NCBI RefSeq assembly: GCF_001761325.1
Contig: NZ_CP017478.1
Span: forward strand, 3,183,501 to 3,247,500
Source of the DNA: Urechidicola croceus
GTDB lineage: Bacteria; Bacteroidota; Bacteroidia; Flavobacteriales; Flavobacteriaceae
Reading direction: 5' to 3'
DNA length: 64,000 nucleotides
A model generated the notes under the pieces. The model did no database searches and was not told the DNA's origin. It saw only the letters and a list, made by a program, of their open reading frames with translations. Shown in pieces: positions 26,637 to 35,515 of the stretch (its first letter is position 1; every line of letters starts with the position of its first letter). Made by a program: the position numbers and the translations under genes.

Positions 26637-27269
26637 ATTTGGCTGAGGAGTCATTCTCAAATATGGTTTAATTTCTTTGACACCTTTGGTAAAGATTTCT
26701 TTTGCATCTTCAGTATTAATTGTAGGGCTAATAACAACATCTTCACCATGTTTCCAATTTGCAGGTGTTGCTACTTTATGATAAGCAGTTAATTGTAAAG
26801 AATCAATAACACGTAATAATTCATCAAAATTTCTACCTGTTGAAGCAGGATAAGTAATAATTAGTTTTACAGTTTTGTCAGGCCCAACTACAAATACTGA
26901 ACGTACGGTAAAACTCGCATCAGCATTTGGGTGAATCATATCATATAATTCAGAAACTTTACGATCTTCATCTGCAATAATAGGAAAGTTTACAGTTGTA
27001 TTTTGAGTTTCATTAATGTCTTTTATCCATCCATGATGAGATTCAACACCATCAACACTCAATGCCAAAACTTTTACATTTCGCTTATTAAATTCATCTG
27101 TATATTTTGCAACAGTTCCTAATTCTGTTGTACATACAGGAGTATAATCTGCAGGGTGAGAGAATAGAATTCCCCATCCATCGCCTAAATATTCGTGAAA
27201 ATTAATTTCTCCTTCACTTGTTTGAGCCGTAAAATTTGGAGCAATATCTCCTAATCTAATTGTTGCCAT
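26628..27269 (-). CDS. 1-Cys peroxiredoxin (Prx6 type)
   Basis: 213 aa, cytoplasmic. The peroxidatic site is HPADYTPVCTTELG with Cys46 and the upstream Thr/Pro of the catalytic triad. VLALSVDGVESHHGWI, RSVFVVGPDKTVKLIITYPASTGRNFDE and WKHGEDVV are Prx6-subfamily features. No resolving Cys partner is evident, consistent with 1-Cys chemistry. It reduces hydrogen and organic peroxides. The gene tails into the AraC gene, and its upstream region has OxyR-like half sites. Confidence 0.93.
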   Translation of the reverse strand: MATIRLGDIAPNFTAQTSEGEINFHEYLGDGWGILFSHPADYTPVCTTELGTVAKYTDEFNKRNVKVLALSVDGVESHHGWIKDINETQNTTVNFPIIADEDRKVSELYDMIHPNADASFTVRSVFVVGPDKTVKLIITYPASTGRNFDELLRVIDSLQLTAYHKVATPANWKHGEDVVISPTINTEDAKEIFTKGVKEIKPYLRMTPQPNLN

Positions 27270-27298
27270 TGTAATAATATTTTAGTTATTTTATTTAA

Positions 27299-27325
27299 CC
27301 TATCGATTTGATAGGGTAAAGATAT
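27299..27325 (-). promoter_or_regulatory. Dyad with OxyR-like half-site spacing upstream of peroxiredoxin
   Basis: CCTATC-n5-GATAGG is an inverted repeat. Read as quarter-sites it gives CTAT-n7-ATAG-n7-ATAT, matching three of the four OxyR contact elements in spacing. It lies 30-56 bp upstream of the start at 27269. Function inferred only from the pattern. Confidence 0.35.
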
Positions 27326-27355
27326 AGAAAACAAATCAAATCAATGTTAACAAAA

Positions 27356-28174
27356 CTATAAATTGTTGATTGTATTTCTAATCTTAGTTAGATTACTCAA
27401 TAATTTTTCTAAATATGCTAGAATTAACATATTGGCACCATCGCTTTTAGCATTTGCAGGATCAAAATGAGTTTCAATAAACAAACCGTCTACTCCAGTA
27501 GCGATTCCGGCTCTAGCAATAGTCTCAATCATATCAGGACGACCACCTGTAACACCACTTGTTTGATTTGGTTGTTGTAGAGAATGTGTTACATCTAATA
27601 CGACAGGTGCATATTGTTTCATTTCAGGAATTCCTCTAAAATCAACAATCATATCTTGATAGCCAAACATTGTTCCTCTATCAGTTATCCACGCTTTTTC
27701 ACTACCACTATCTTTTACCTTTTGAACAGCATGTTTCATAGCAGATGGACTCATGAATTGTCCTTTTTTAAGATTTACTACTTTTCCAGTTTTGGCTGCT
27801 GCAACAACTAAGTCCGTTTGGCGAACCAAGAAAGCAGGAATCTGTAATACGTCAACATATTCTGCCGCTTTTATTGCATCCGAAACTTCATGAATATCAG
27901 TAACTGTAGGAACATCAAAAGTCTCAGAAACTTTACGTAATATTTTTAGGGCTTTTTCATCACCTATACCAGTAAAACTATCAATTCTTGAACGATTAGC
28001 TTTTTTAAAACTTCCTTTAAATACATAAGGAATTTTTAAATCATCGGTTATTTTTACAACTTTTTCAGCAATGCGAAGTGCCATATCTTCTCCTTCGATA
28101 GCACATGGGCCAGCGAGTAAGAAAAAGTTGTCTGAATTTGCGTGTTTTATTTTTGGTATTAGTGATAAATCCAT
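27356..28174 (-). CDS. kdsA: 3-deoxy-8-phosphooctulonate (KDO-8-P) synthase
   Basis: 272 aa from the ATG at 28174. FFLLAGPCAIEGEDMALRIAEKV, FKGSFKKANRSR, VTDIHEVSDA, LQIPAFLVRQTDL, KKGQFMSP and LDVTHSLQQPNQTSGVTGG are KdsA signatures. The enzyme condenses arabinose-5-phosphate with phosphoenolpyruvate to make KDO-8-phosphate for the inner core of lipopolysaccharide. Length is close to the usual 275-284. Single gene, divergent from an M28 peptidase gene. Confidence 0.96.
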   Translation of the reverse strand: MDLSLIPKIKHANSDNFFLLAGPCAIEGEDMALRIAEKVVKITDDLKIPYVFKGSFKKANRSRIDSFTGIGDEKALKILRKVSETFDVPTVTDIHEVSDAIKAAEYVDVLQIPAFLVRQTDLVVAAAKTGKVVNLKKGQFMSPSAMKHAVQKVKDSGSEKAWITDRGTMFGYQDMIVDFRGIPEMKQYAPVVLDVTHSLQQPNQTSGVTGGRPDMIETIARAGIATGVDGLFIETHFDPANAKSDGANMLILAYLEKLLSNLTKIRNTINNL

Positions 28175-28189
28175 TTTAAAAATTTTTAA

Positions 28190-28197
28190 CAAAAATA
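28190..28197 (-). promoter_or_regulatory. -7 promoter element for kdsA
   Basis: TATTTTTG on the minus strand matches TAnnTTTG, 15 bp upstream of the kdsA ATG. No convincing -33 element is visible. Confidence 0.42.
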
Positions 28198-28251
28198 CGA
28201 AATAATAATTGCTTTTGATTTAATATCTTTCGGCTTTAAAACCATTTAATC

Positions 28252-29226
28252 ATGAAAAAAACTCATTATATAATTCTCTTATTTTTTCCATTTTTTTTTA
28301 TCAATTGTAAGAAAGAATCTAAAAAATCATCTTTAGAAACAGTAGAAGTAAAGCCTTTTGAAATTGACACTTTAATTGTTAAAAAGCATTTATATACGTT
28401 GGCTTCTGATGATATGGAAGGTAGAAAACCAGGAACTCCTGGAATTGAAAAAGCAGCAAAATATATTGAAACTGAATTTCAAAGAATAGGATTGAAAACA
28501 TTTGAAGGAGCAGAAAATTATCGACAAAATTTTCATGAAAAAGATTTGGACTTATTTAATATAATTGGTGTATTAGAAGGAAAGAGTTTGAAGGATGAAT
28601 ATGTAATAGTATCGGCTCATTACGATCATTTAGGAATCAAAGAAGGAGCAGAAGTTGATAGTATATATAATGGTGCTAATGATGATGCATCTGGAGTGAC
28701 AGGAGTATTAACACTTGCCGAATATTTTAAAAATAAGAATAATAACGAGAGATCAATTGTGTTTGTTGCATTTACTGCAGAAGAAATGGGACTTGTTGGT
28801 TCAAAATATTTTGGAACACAGGTAGACGCATCTAAGTTTGTTGCCGGAATAAATATGGAGTTGATAGGAAAAGAACCAAATACAGGTCCAAAAACCGCAT
28901 GGTTAACTGGTTTTGAAAGATCAGATTTTGGAGTAATCATTCAAAAAAATCTTGAAGGTTCTGGTTATAAATTATTTCCAGATCCCTATCCAAAATTCAA
29001 CTTGTTTTTTCGTTCAGATAATGCATCATTGGCTAAATTAGGAGTGCCATCTCACACATTCTCAACTACACCTATTGACATTGATAAAGAATATCACCAA
29101 TTAAGTGATGAGGTTACTTCACTTGATATGAAAGTTGTTACTGAAACAATAAAGGCTGTAGCACTTGGAACTGGGAGTATAATTAGAGGTGAGGATACAC
29201 CTACTCGAATCACAGATTTAGAATAA
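28252..29226 (+). CDS. M28-family zinc peptidase, lipoprotein
   Basis: 324 aa. MKKTHYIILLFFPFFFINC is a lipoprotein signal (Cys19). The fold carries LASDDMEGRKPGTPG, VSAHYDHLG (His123), GANDDASG (Asp144), FVAFTAEEMG (Glu177/178), a later Asp in INMELIG and a His in TTPIDIDKEYHQLSDE. These are the five M28 zinc ligands. It is a second M28 peptidase in the window, without the PA-like insert of the first. It probably removes N-terminal residues from periplasmic peptides. Confidence 0.9.
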   Translation: MKKTHYIILLFFPFFFINCKKESKKSSLETVEVKPFEIDTLIVKKHLYTLASDDMEGRKPGTPGIEKAAKYIETEFQRIGLKTFEGAENYRQNFHEKDLDLFNIIGVLEGKSLKDEYVIVSAHYDHLGIKEGAEVDSIYNGANDDASGVTGVLTLAEYFKNKNNNERSIVFVAFTAEEMGLVGSKYFGTQVDASKFVAGINMELIGKEPNTGPKTAWLTGFERSDFGVIIQKNLEGSGYKLFPDPYPKFNLFFRSDNASLAKLGVPSHTFSTTPIDIDKEYHQLSDEVTSLDMKVVTETIKAVALGTGSIIRGEDTPTRITDLE

Positions 29227-29267
29227 ATTATTTTAATTAGGTAATTTTAATTTTGGAGTTCTTGACT

Positions 29268-29275
29268 TATATTTG
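29268..29275 (+). promoter_or_regulatory. -7 promoter element for ppnP
   Basis: TATATTTG matches TAnnTTTG 20 bp before the ATG at 29296. A -33 element is not obvious. Confidence 0.45.
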
Positions 29276-29295
29276 TGTTCAAAATTTTATACAAC

Positions 29296-29577
29296 ATGAT
29301 AGCATCAAATGAATATTTTAATGCGACAGTAAAATCTTTAGGGTATATATCTGTTTCTGGAAATTCAACAGTAGGAGTAATGGAGGAAGGAGAATATGAA
29401 TTTGGAACTTCTTCTCACGAAACTATGAAGGTTATTGAAGGAGAATTAATAGTTTTATTACCAAATGAAACAGAATGGAAATCATTTCAAGAAGGAACAA
29501 CTTTTGAAGTTGAAGCAAATACTTCATTTAAAGTAAAATCTATTGGTCAAACTTCTTATTTATGCAAGTATAAATAG
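29296..29577 (+). CDS. ppnP: Pyrimidine/purine nucleoside phosphorylase (DUF1255, YaiE-like)
   Basis: 93 aa from the ATG at 29296; the upstream TTG frame lies on the -7 element and is rejected. The small cupin has YFNATVKSLGY, STVGVMEEGEYEFGTSSHETMKVIEGELIVLLP and FKVKSIGQTSYLCKY, the PpnP/YaiE pattern. The family splits nucleosides with phosphate into base and ribose-1-phosphate. Monocistronic, with its own promoter and terminator. Confidence 0.93.
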   Translation: MIASNEYFNATVKSLGYISVSGNSTVGVMEEGEYEFGTSSHETMKVIEGELIVLLPNETEWKSFQEGTTFEVEANTSFKVKSIGQTSYLCKYK

Positions 29578-29591
29578 TCAATTTAGAAATT

Positions 29592-29624
29592 AAAAAAGCG
29601 AAAGAGATAATCTTTCGCTTTTTT
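29592..29624. terminator. Bidirectional terminator
   Basis: AAAAAAGCGAAAGA (29592-29605) pairs with TCTTTCGCTTTTTT (29611-29624) around a 5-nt loop. It ends ppnP on the plus strand and the small barrel gene on the minus strand. Confidence 0.88.
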
Positions 29625-29632
29625 GATTATTT

Positions 29633-30106
29633 TTAAAATTGGTAACGAAGTGCAAGTGCAATATCCGAATTCAAACCATCATAAATATCATTAAATCCAA
29701 TTTCTGGTCTATAATCAAGTGAAATGAGTAGAGGTATATCAAGATTAAATTCAATACCAATATTCCCTGCAGCAAAAAGTAAGGTTTCGCTTTCATCAAT
29801 ATCTTTATTTTTCCAACTTCCTAATCCACCTCCTGCTCCAGCATACCAATTGAATCCATCTCCCAATTCCCATACCCATTGATAAATTCCAGTTAATTTA
29901 TATGCAGTTCTATTTGAGTTGTTTCTAAGACCGAGATCAACCTCTAATCTATTAGTCTCATTCAGCATATGTTGATAAGAAATTTCTCCACCAATTCCGT
30001 CATTGTCACCAAATCGAAGTCCAATGGCATTTTCAGAAAAATTTTGTGCAGTAATAGTAAGTGAGGTTAAAATTAAAAATCCGATAATTAGAAGTGTATT
30101 TTTCAT
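29633..30106 (-). CDS. Small outer-membrane beta-barrel protein
   Basis: 157 aa. Signal peptide MKNTLLIIGFLILTSLTITA, then alternating hydrophobic strands rich in Gly and aromatics (YKLTGIYQWVWELGDGFNWYAGAGGGLG) and a terminal LALRYQF. This is the layout of a small 8-stranded porin/OmpW-like barrel, function unknown. Monocistronic; the terminator lies 9 bp past its stop. Confidence 0.72.
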   Translation of the reverse strand: MKNTLLIIGFLILTSLTITAQNFSENAIGLRFGDNDGIGGEISYQHMLNETNRLEVDLGLRNNSNRTAYKLTGIYQWVWELGDGFNWYAGAGGGLGSWKNKDIDESETLLFAAGNIGIEFNLDIPLLISLDYRPEIGFNDIYDGLNSDIALALRYQF

Positions 30107-30345
30107 AAAAACATATTTTTTGTTACCATTTTATAAACGATACTTCAAATCAAAAAGTATAACAGGATTGTTTTTTATATATTGATCGTACTTGTTTTAA
30201 TCGGTTTTTGCCCTTTTTTATTAAAATTTAACACAATCGATTGCGTTAATCAAAAAAATGAATTATATTGCTCCTCATAAAATATTTTTAAATTAGTTAT
30301 TTAATAATATTTTGTAATAGGGTAGTCCCCAAAACTACTTTATTT

Positions 30346-30380
30346 AAAAACGGATGCACAATTATGCGCATCCGTTTTTT
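30346..30380. terminator. Orphan intrinsic terminator
   Basis: AAAAACGGATGC pairs with GCATCCGTTTTT, with T-runs on both strands. The nearest genes start 240 bp to the left (minus strand) and 500 bp to the right (plus strand), so it ends no annotated gene. Confidence 0.75.
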
Positions 30381-30663
30381 ATTATAAGTATCATTTTTAT
30401 TAACAGTGTTGAAATTCAAAAATTATAACTATTTACAGGTTTTATTATTCAAACATACTATTAATATTGATTTAGATAAAGAGCCAATTTTAAGTTAGTT
30501 TTTAATTTAAGAAAATTATTTATAACACATGTTGCAATAAATACGTCAAATGCAGCATGGAAATACCGCCTTAATTTTTTTCGCAACATAAGTAATAAAA
30601 CATGCTTAATAAATGATAGTTAATTTAATTTTTAAAAATTAAATTTGAATTCATATTTATTAA

Positions 30664-30682
30664 AATGAGTATGATTCTCATT
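30664..30682. promoter_or_regulatory. Fur-box-like palindrome
   Basis: AATGAGTATGATTCTCATT is a 19-bp palindrome with one mismatched pair. Its core TGAGTAT-G-ATTCTCA resembles the 7-1-7 Fur site. It lies about 200 bp before the xylanase start. Recognition by Fur is inference. Confidence 0.3.
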
Positions 30683-30795
30683 GTAAAATAAACAATCGGT
30701 TGTGTTATAATGCTGAATGTTTTATATTGCATTTATTCAAATAATTTTTTTAACCCCTAAATATTCTATTTATATGTAATAAACTTCAAAATTCC

Positions 30796-30809
30796 CGAAA
30801 TCGTTTTCG
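30796..30809. promoter_or_regulatory. LacI-family-type operator upstream of the xylanase
   Basis: CGAAATCGTTTTCG is a dyad around a central CG with six of seven pairs matching, the hallmark of LacI-type sugar regulator sites. It lies 70 bp upstream of the ATG at 30879. Confidence 0.4.
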
Positions 30810-30878
30810 TAAGTGAGTGAAGTCCTTACAGAATGATAAATTAATTAACAAATTTTTTAACTAACTAAATTATGTATT

Positions 30879-33767
30879 ATGAAAAAAATTACTTTTTTTA
30901 AAAAAGAAGTAAAACTGTGCCTTATACTGGCCTTTTTATTTCTTAGTTTTCAAAATCTAACTGCTCAAACTATTTGTAACAATGAAATAGGAGAGCAAGG
31001 AGGATACACCTATGAATATTGGAAGGATCAAGGTACAGGATGTATGACTCTTGAAAATGGTGGTGCATTCAGCACAGAATGGAATGACATCAATAATTTA
31101 CTTGCTCGAAAGGGTTTAAGACCTGGGTCAATGAACCAAACAGTAACTTATACGGCAAATTATCAACCTAATGGAAATTCATATTTATGTGTTTATGGAT
31201 GGACAACAAGCCCACTTGTGGAATATTATATTGTTGATAGTTGGGGAACTTGGAGACCTCCAGGGGCAACTGCCAAAGGAACTGTTACTACTGATGGTGG
31301 AACTTATGATATTTATGAAACGACAAGAACTCAACAACCTTCTATTGAAGGAACTCAAACATTTCAACAATACTGGAGTGTAAGACAATCGAAACGAACA
31401 AGTGGAACTATATCTGTTGAGAACCACTTTAATGCATGGGCTAATCTTGGTATGAATATGGGAGACTTATATGAAGTTTCTCTAACAGTTGAAGGCTATC
31501 AAAGTAGCGGTACTTGTGAAATTACTAGTATGTCAATGGGAACTAGTTCAGGAGGTGGAAATAATGGAGGCGGGACTACAAATCCTCCTCAAGATAATGG
31601 TAGTGGAAACATAACTGTAAATGCAAGAGGAGTTGTAGGTGATGAAATTATTAATATTCTTGTAAATGGATCAGTTGCTGGTACATTTACACTAGGTACT
31701 TCATTTGATAATTATTCAGTTTCTGGTTCAGGTACTGTACAAGTTGAATATACCAATGATGATGGAGAAGATAGAGATGTTGTAGTTGATTATGCAACAA
31801 TTGATGGAGTTACTTATCAAGCAGAAGACCAAGAAATAAATACAGGAGTTTATCAAGATGATTCTTGTGGTGGGTCTTATAGTGAAAATATGCATTGTAA
31901 TGGATATATTGAATTTGGTTCAAGTAATACTGGTGGAGGAAATGATCCTGGAAGTTGTAATGGATATTACGCACTAACATTTGATGATGGACCAACGAGT
32001 CAAACAAATGAATTATTAAATATTCTTAATAATGCTGGTGTAAAAGCGACTTTCTTTCCTGCTGGAAATAGAATAAATAATGATTTGGCTTCTTTTCAAG
32101 CAATGGTAAATGCTGGTCATAATATTGAAAATCATAGTTATTCTCATTCACACATGTTAGATTGGAGTTATCAACAAGTTTATGATGATTTAAATCAAGC
32201 GCAACAAGTAATTCAAAGTGCTGGTGGAGGAACTCCAACTTTATTTAGACCTCCATATGGAGAAACTAATTCTACTATTATTTCTGCAGCAAATGATTTA
32301 GGTATGAATGTAGTTACTTGGGATGTAGATACTGAAGATTGGAATGGAGCAAGTACTGCTTCAATTGTAAGTACAGCAAATAATATTCAAAATGGAGATG
32401 TATTTTTAATGCATGATGGATATTCTACAACTAATAATGCTATTCAACAAATAGTTACAAATTTAAGTAATAGCGGATTATGTGCTGGATCAATTAATGA
32501 GAATGGAGACGCTGTCGCTTGGACACAAAACACAACAGGAGGTGGTGGAACACCAACATGTGATGCTTCAACAATTACTCATTATGTAAGTATTAATGAT
32601 GGTTCATGGGATGGAATGTCAAGTATTTCAGTAAATGAAGGAGATAAAGTAGAAATAGGTCCTCAACCTGAGGATGGAGGATCTTGGAGTTGGTCAGGAC
32701 CAAATGGTTATTCTAATTCTTCACGTGTGGTAACAATTAATAATGCTACAACTTCAGATGCTGGAACGTATACAGCAACATATACTAATGATTGCGGAAC
32801 AGTTTCTACTAGTACTATAAATTTATCTGTTACTGCTTCAAATAATGGAGGCGGTGGAACAACTACTGGAAATATAACTGTTCGTGCTCGAGGTGTTGTT
32901 GGAGATGAGAGTATAGATATTGTAGTTGGAGGTACAGTAGCAGGTACATTTACATTGACTACTTCGTATGCAGATTATTCGGTAACTGGTTCAGGAACAG
33001 TACAAGTTGATTTTACAAATGATGAAGGAGATAGAGACGTTCAAGTTGATTATGCTATAATTGATGGGACAACCTATCAAGCCGAGGATCAAGAAATAAA
33101 TACCGCTGTTTATCAAGATGGTTCTTGTGGAGGGTCTTATAGTGAAAATATGCATTGTGGTGGATATATTGAATTTGCAACAAATGGAGGCGGAACAACA
33201 CCAGACCCAGATCCAATTCCAGACCCAGATCCAACACCAGATCCAGACCCAACACCAGCAGGGTGTAATGGTTTGCCAACATGGACATCTACGGGTGTAT
33301 ATTCTGAAACAGGAACACAAGTTGTTTACAATGGAAATATTTATGAAAATAGATGGTACTCAAGTGGCCAAAATCCAGAAACTAATTCTGGTCAATGGCA
33401 AGTTTGGATATTAGTTGGGAGTTGTAATACAGGTAGAGGAGTAAATTCAAATGACACTAAGTCAAATGATACTAAGTCAAATGATACAAATATTGAAATG
33501 ACAGTTAATGATAAGAATTTGATAAATACTCCATTTAATTTTGTTATTTACCCTACTGTTTCAAAAAACGGAAGATTTCAAATACAATCTTCAGATGAAA
33601 TTTTGAGTGTTCAACTATTTGATATTAATGGAAGACTTATAAAGAGTAATTTTAATGGTGCCAAGAATTATAGTGTTTTAGAAGTAAATGCTAAATCTGG
33701 AGTTTATATTGCAAAATTTACCACTTCACATGGTGAAATTCATATGAAGAGACTATTAATTAAATAG
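30879..33767 (+). CDS. Secreted multimodular xylanase/acetylxylan esterase (GH11-CBM60-CE4-Ig-CBM60-CBM5/12-T9SS)
   Basis: 962 aa. Signal peptide 1-30. GH11 xylanase 31-215 with nucleophile Glu115 (PLVEYY) and acid/base Glu205 (VEGYQSSG). CBM60-type xylan binder 244-347. CE4 deacetylase 361-535 with TFDD (367-370), HSYSH (419-423), RPPYG and the MHDG His512. Ig-like domain about 565-652. Second CBM60 664-766. A Pro-Asp linker and a CBM5/12-like module 796-849. A 15-bp triple repeat codes SNDTK-type spacers. The type A T9SS sorting domain is about 884-962. It cleaves xylan and removes acetyl groups extracellularly. Confidence 0.93.
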   Translation: MKKITFFKKEVKLCLILAFLFLSFQNLTAQTICNNEIGEQGGYTYEYWKDQGTGCMTLENGGAFSTEWNDINNLLARKGLRPGSMNQTVTYTANYQPNGNSYLCVYGWTTSPLVEYYIVDSWGTWRPPGATAKGTVTTDGGTYDIYETTRTQQPSIEGTQTFQQYWSVRQSKRTSGTISVENHFNAWANLGMNMGDLYEVSLTVEGYQSSGTCEITSMSMGTSSGGGNNGGGTTNPPQDNGSGNITVNARGVVGDEIINILVNGSVAGTFTLGTSFDNYSVSGSGTVQVEYTNDDGEDRDVVVDYATIDGVTYQAEDQEINTGVYQDDSCGGSYSENMHCNGYIEFGSSNTGGGNDPGSCNGYYALTFDDGPTSQTNELLNILNNAGVKATFFPAGNRINNDLASFQAMVNAGHNIENHSYSHSHMLDWSYQQVYDDLNQAQQVIQSAGGGTPTLFRPPYGETNSTIISAANDLGMNVVTWDVDTEDWNGASTASIVSTANNIQNGDVFLMHDGYSTTNNAIQQIVTNLSNSGLCAGSINENGDAVAWTQNTTGGGGTPTCDASTITHYVSINDGSWDGMSSISVNEGDKVEIGPQPEDGGSWSWSGPNGYSNSSRVVTINNATTSDAGTYTATYTNDCGTVSTSTINLSVTASNNGGGGTTTGNITVRARGVVGDESIDIVVGGTVAGTFTLTTSYADYSVTGSGTVQVDFTNDEGDRDVQVDYAIIDGTTYQAEDQEINTAVYQDGSCGGSYSENMHCGGYIEFATNGGGTTPDPDPIPDPDPTPDPDPTPAGCNGLPTWTSTGVYSETGTQVVYNGNIYENRWYSSGQNPETNSGQWQVWILVGSCNTGRGVNSNDTKSNDTKSNDTNIEMTVNDKNLINTPFNFVIYPTVSKNGRFQIQSSDEILSVQLFDINGRLIKSNFNGAKNYSVLEVNAKSGVYIAKFTTSHGEIHMKRLLIK
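33447..33491 (+). repeat. Triple 15-bp tandem repeat in the xylanase linker
   Basis: Three consecutive near-identical 15-bp units code [10 protein letters not shown] and SNDTN just before the T9SS domain. The first two differ by a single base. Slippage may vary the linker length. Confidence 0.85.
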
Positions 33768-33788
33768 AATCCCAAATCTCTTCAATTT

Positions 33789-33822
33789 AAGCGGGTACAT
33801 TTTTTGTATCCGCTTTTTTTTA
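33789..33822 (+). terminator. Terminator of the xylanase gene
   Basis: AAGCGGGTACA pairs with TGTATCCGCTT (one G-U pair) and a long T-run follows, 22 bp after the stop codon. Confidence 0.85.
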
Positions 33823-33996
33823 TTCCGTTTGTCATAATCATATTACCACTTATCATATTTTGATTGTAAGTCTAGCAGTTACGATTTAGTTTTGAAGTAC
33901 AATTAGAAATTTATTTTAGACTATGGTAACTTTATTATTAATCCTTTTGGAAAAAGTATCTCAATTAATTTGTTTATTATTTTAAAAATCAAAAAG

Positions 33997-34389
33997 ATGA
34001 AAAAAAAAATAATGATTATTATTTCAGGGATAGTAGGTTTTATTTTATTAAATATTTTTGTTTTAAATCAATTCATGAATAAAAACATTGAAAGTTCAGC
34101 AATAGAGAATATTTTAGAAGACAACTGCAATTGTGAAGAAATTCAATTTTCGATTTCCACAAAGGGATGGTCTTTAAATAAAGGAATTGTCGGTGACACA
34201 CATAGTTTTATTCTAAAAAATTGTGATTTTAAAGATTTTGAAAACGAAATGAAATTACTAAATCAAACTTTAAAGTCGGAGATAATAAATTTTGAGCAAG
34301 CAGATTTGGTTAGTTTAAGTTTTTTTAAAGATAATGTTTTGATTAAAGAATTGAAAATTAGAAATGGAAGAATAGCTATTAATAATTAA
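33997..34389 (+). CDS. Hypothetical membrane-anchored protein
   Basis: 130 aa from the ATG at 33997. MKKKIMIIISGIVGFILLNIFVL is a signal anchor without a clear cleavage site. The extracytoplasmic part has a CNC pair (EDNCNCEEIQF) and one more Cys (KNCDF). No family recognised. It precedes the sensor kinase by 49 bp on the same strand, so it could be an accessory of that system, but this is only positional inference. Confidence 0.6.
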   Translation: MKKKIMIIISGIVGFILLNIFVLNQFMNKNIESSAIENILEDNCNCEEIQFSISTKGWSLNKGIVGDTHSFILKNCDFKDFENEMKLLNQTLKSEIINFEQADLVSLSFFKDNVLIKELKIRNGRIAINN

Positions 34390-34438
34390 CCTGTTTTATT
34401 AAAAAAAATCACGCATATTGCATTATAAATAATTTTAA

Positions 34439-35515
34439 ATGAAGTTAACATTTAACAAATATTACTTATTTTTTAATTTATTAGGTTGGATTTTAATATT
34501 TATTACAACTTTAACCATGACAAAATTGTTTTTGTCTGGAACGGAGGTTATTCCAGATGATAGAGTTAAATATTTATGGGCTGAAGGTATCACATGTGGT
34601 ATTGTGGCTTTTTTAGTTAGTTTAATTGTTTCTTATTTTATTGATTCTAAAATTGATTTTGGAAGAATAAATAGAAGACAAATTTTTCAAATTATAATAG
34701 TGTTTTTATTATCTCAGATTTTATATTCAATAATTATTTGGCCTTTGTTGGACGCTGTTGATATATTTGGCGGAAGTCTTGGAGCATCAACTGGAGAGAA
34801 GATATCATTAAAAGGGAAGTTATTTAACACGACATATTTTGGAGCATTATTCGGTATTTGGCTTTTTGTTTTTACAACAATAAAAATGTACAATCAATTG
34901 AATAAAGTGAAAATTAAAGGTTTAGAACTTGAGTCAAGTTTAAAAGAATCTCAATTAAATACGCTTAAAGGTCAAATAAATCCACATTTTATGTTTAATA
35001 GTTTAAATAATATTAGAGGATTGATGTTAGAAGATGTAGATAAATCGAGGAATATGTTGACACGATTGTCAGAAACATTACGTTATTCATTGACCAAAAA
35101 TGATATAGATTCTATTGCATTGGAAGAAGAATTGGAAATGGTTGAAAATTATATTGAAATTTCTAAAATTCAATTGGAAGATAGATTACAATTTAAAACA
35201 GAAATTGACCCAAATTCATTGACAAAACAAATACCGCCAATGATTATTCAAATGCTCATTGAAAATGCCATAAAACATGGTATTGCAACTTTAAAAAATG
35301 GAGGGACGATTGTTTTGTCTACTAATGTTGATGATGATAATTTAAATATAAAAGTTACTAATTCTGGCACATTAAAGCAGTCAAATGGCACTACTCAATT
35401 AGGACTTGAAAATATCAAACAACGCTTATTGCTATTATATGGAACTAAGGCCTCATTTAATTTGAAGGAAGAAAATAATACTGTTGTTGCATCCATTCAA
35501 ATACCAATGATATGA
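34439..35515 (+). CDS. LytS/YpdA-type sensor histidine kinase
   Basis: 358 aa. Four transmembrane segments (about 10-30, 48-68, 83-103, 133-150) lead to the His_kinase domain, where QINPHFMFNSLNNIRGLM carries the phosphoacceptor His183. The ATPase domain shows MLIENAIKHGI (N-box) and GLENIKQRLLLLYG (G-box). No extracytoplasmic sensor domain is visible, so the signal is probably read in or near the membrane. It is coupled by a 4-base overlap to a LytTR response regulator. Confidence 0.92.
   Translation: MKLTFNKYYLFFNLLGWILIFITTLTMTKLFLSGTEVIPDDRVKYLWAEGITCGIVAFLVSLIVSYFIDSKIDFGRINRRQIFQIIIVFLLSQILYSIIIWPLLDAVDIFGGSLGASTGEKISLKGKLFNTTYFGALFGIWLFVFTTIKMYNQLNKVKIKGLELESSLKESQLNTLKGQINPHFMFNSLNNIRGLMLEDVDKSRNMLTRLSETLRYSLTKNDIDSIALEEELEMVENYIEISKIQLEDRLQFKTEIDPNSLTKQIPPMIIQMLIENAIKHGIATLKNGGTIVLSTNVDDDNLNIKVTNSGTLKQSNGTTQLGLENIKQRLLLLYGTKASFNLKEENNTVVASIQIPMI

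Larger units (their letters stand above)
30107..30878. other. Gene-less 772-bp stretch upstream of the xylanase
   Basis: No coding frame of plausible quality is seen. It contains a strong terminator (30346-30380) with no gene ending near it, a short hairpin GTAGT/ACTAC at 30322-30338, a Fur-like palindrome (30664-30682) and a LacI-like dyad (30796-30809). The rest is AT-rich. A small RNA ending at the terminator is possible, but no consensus promoter was found for it. Confidence 0.6.

Noticed and set aside
33055-33288. Trp/Leu-rich antisense frames opposite the CBM60 and Pro-Asp linker of the xylanase
   Set aside because: They result from repeat-rich codons on the coding strand and have no start context or homology pattern.
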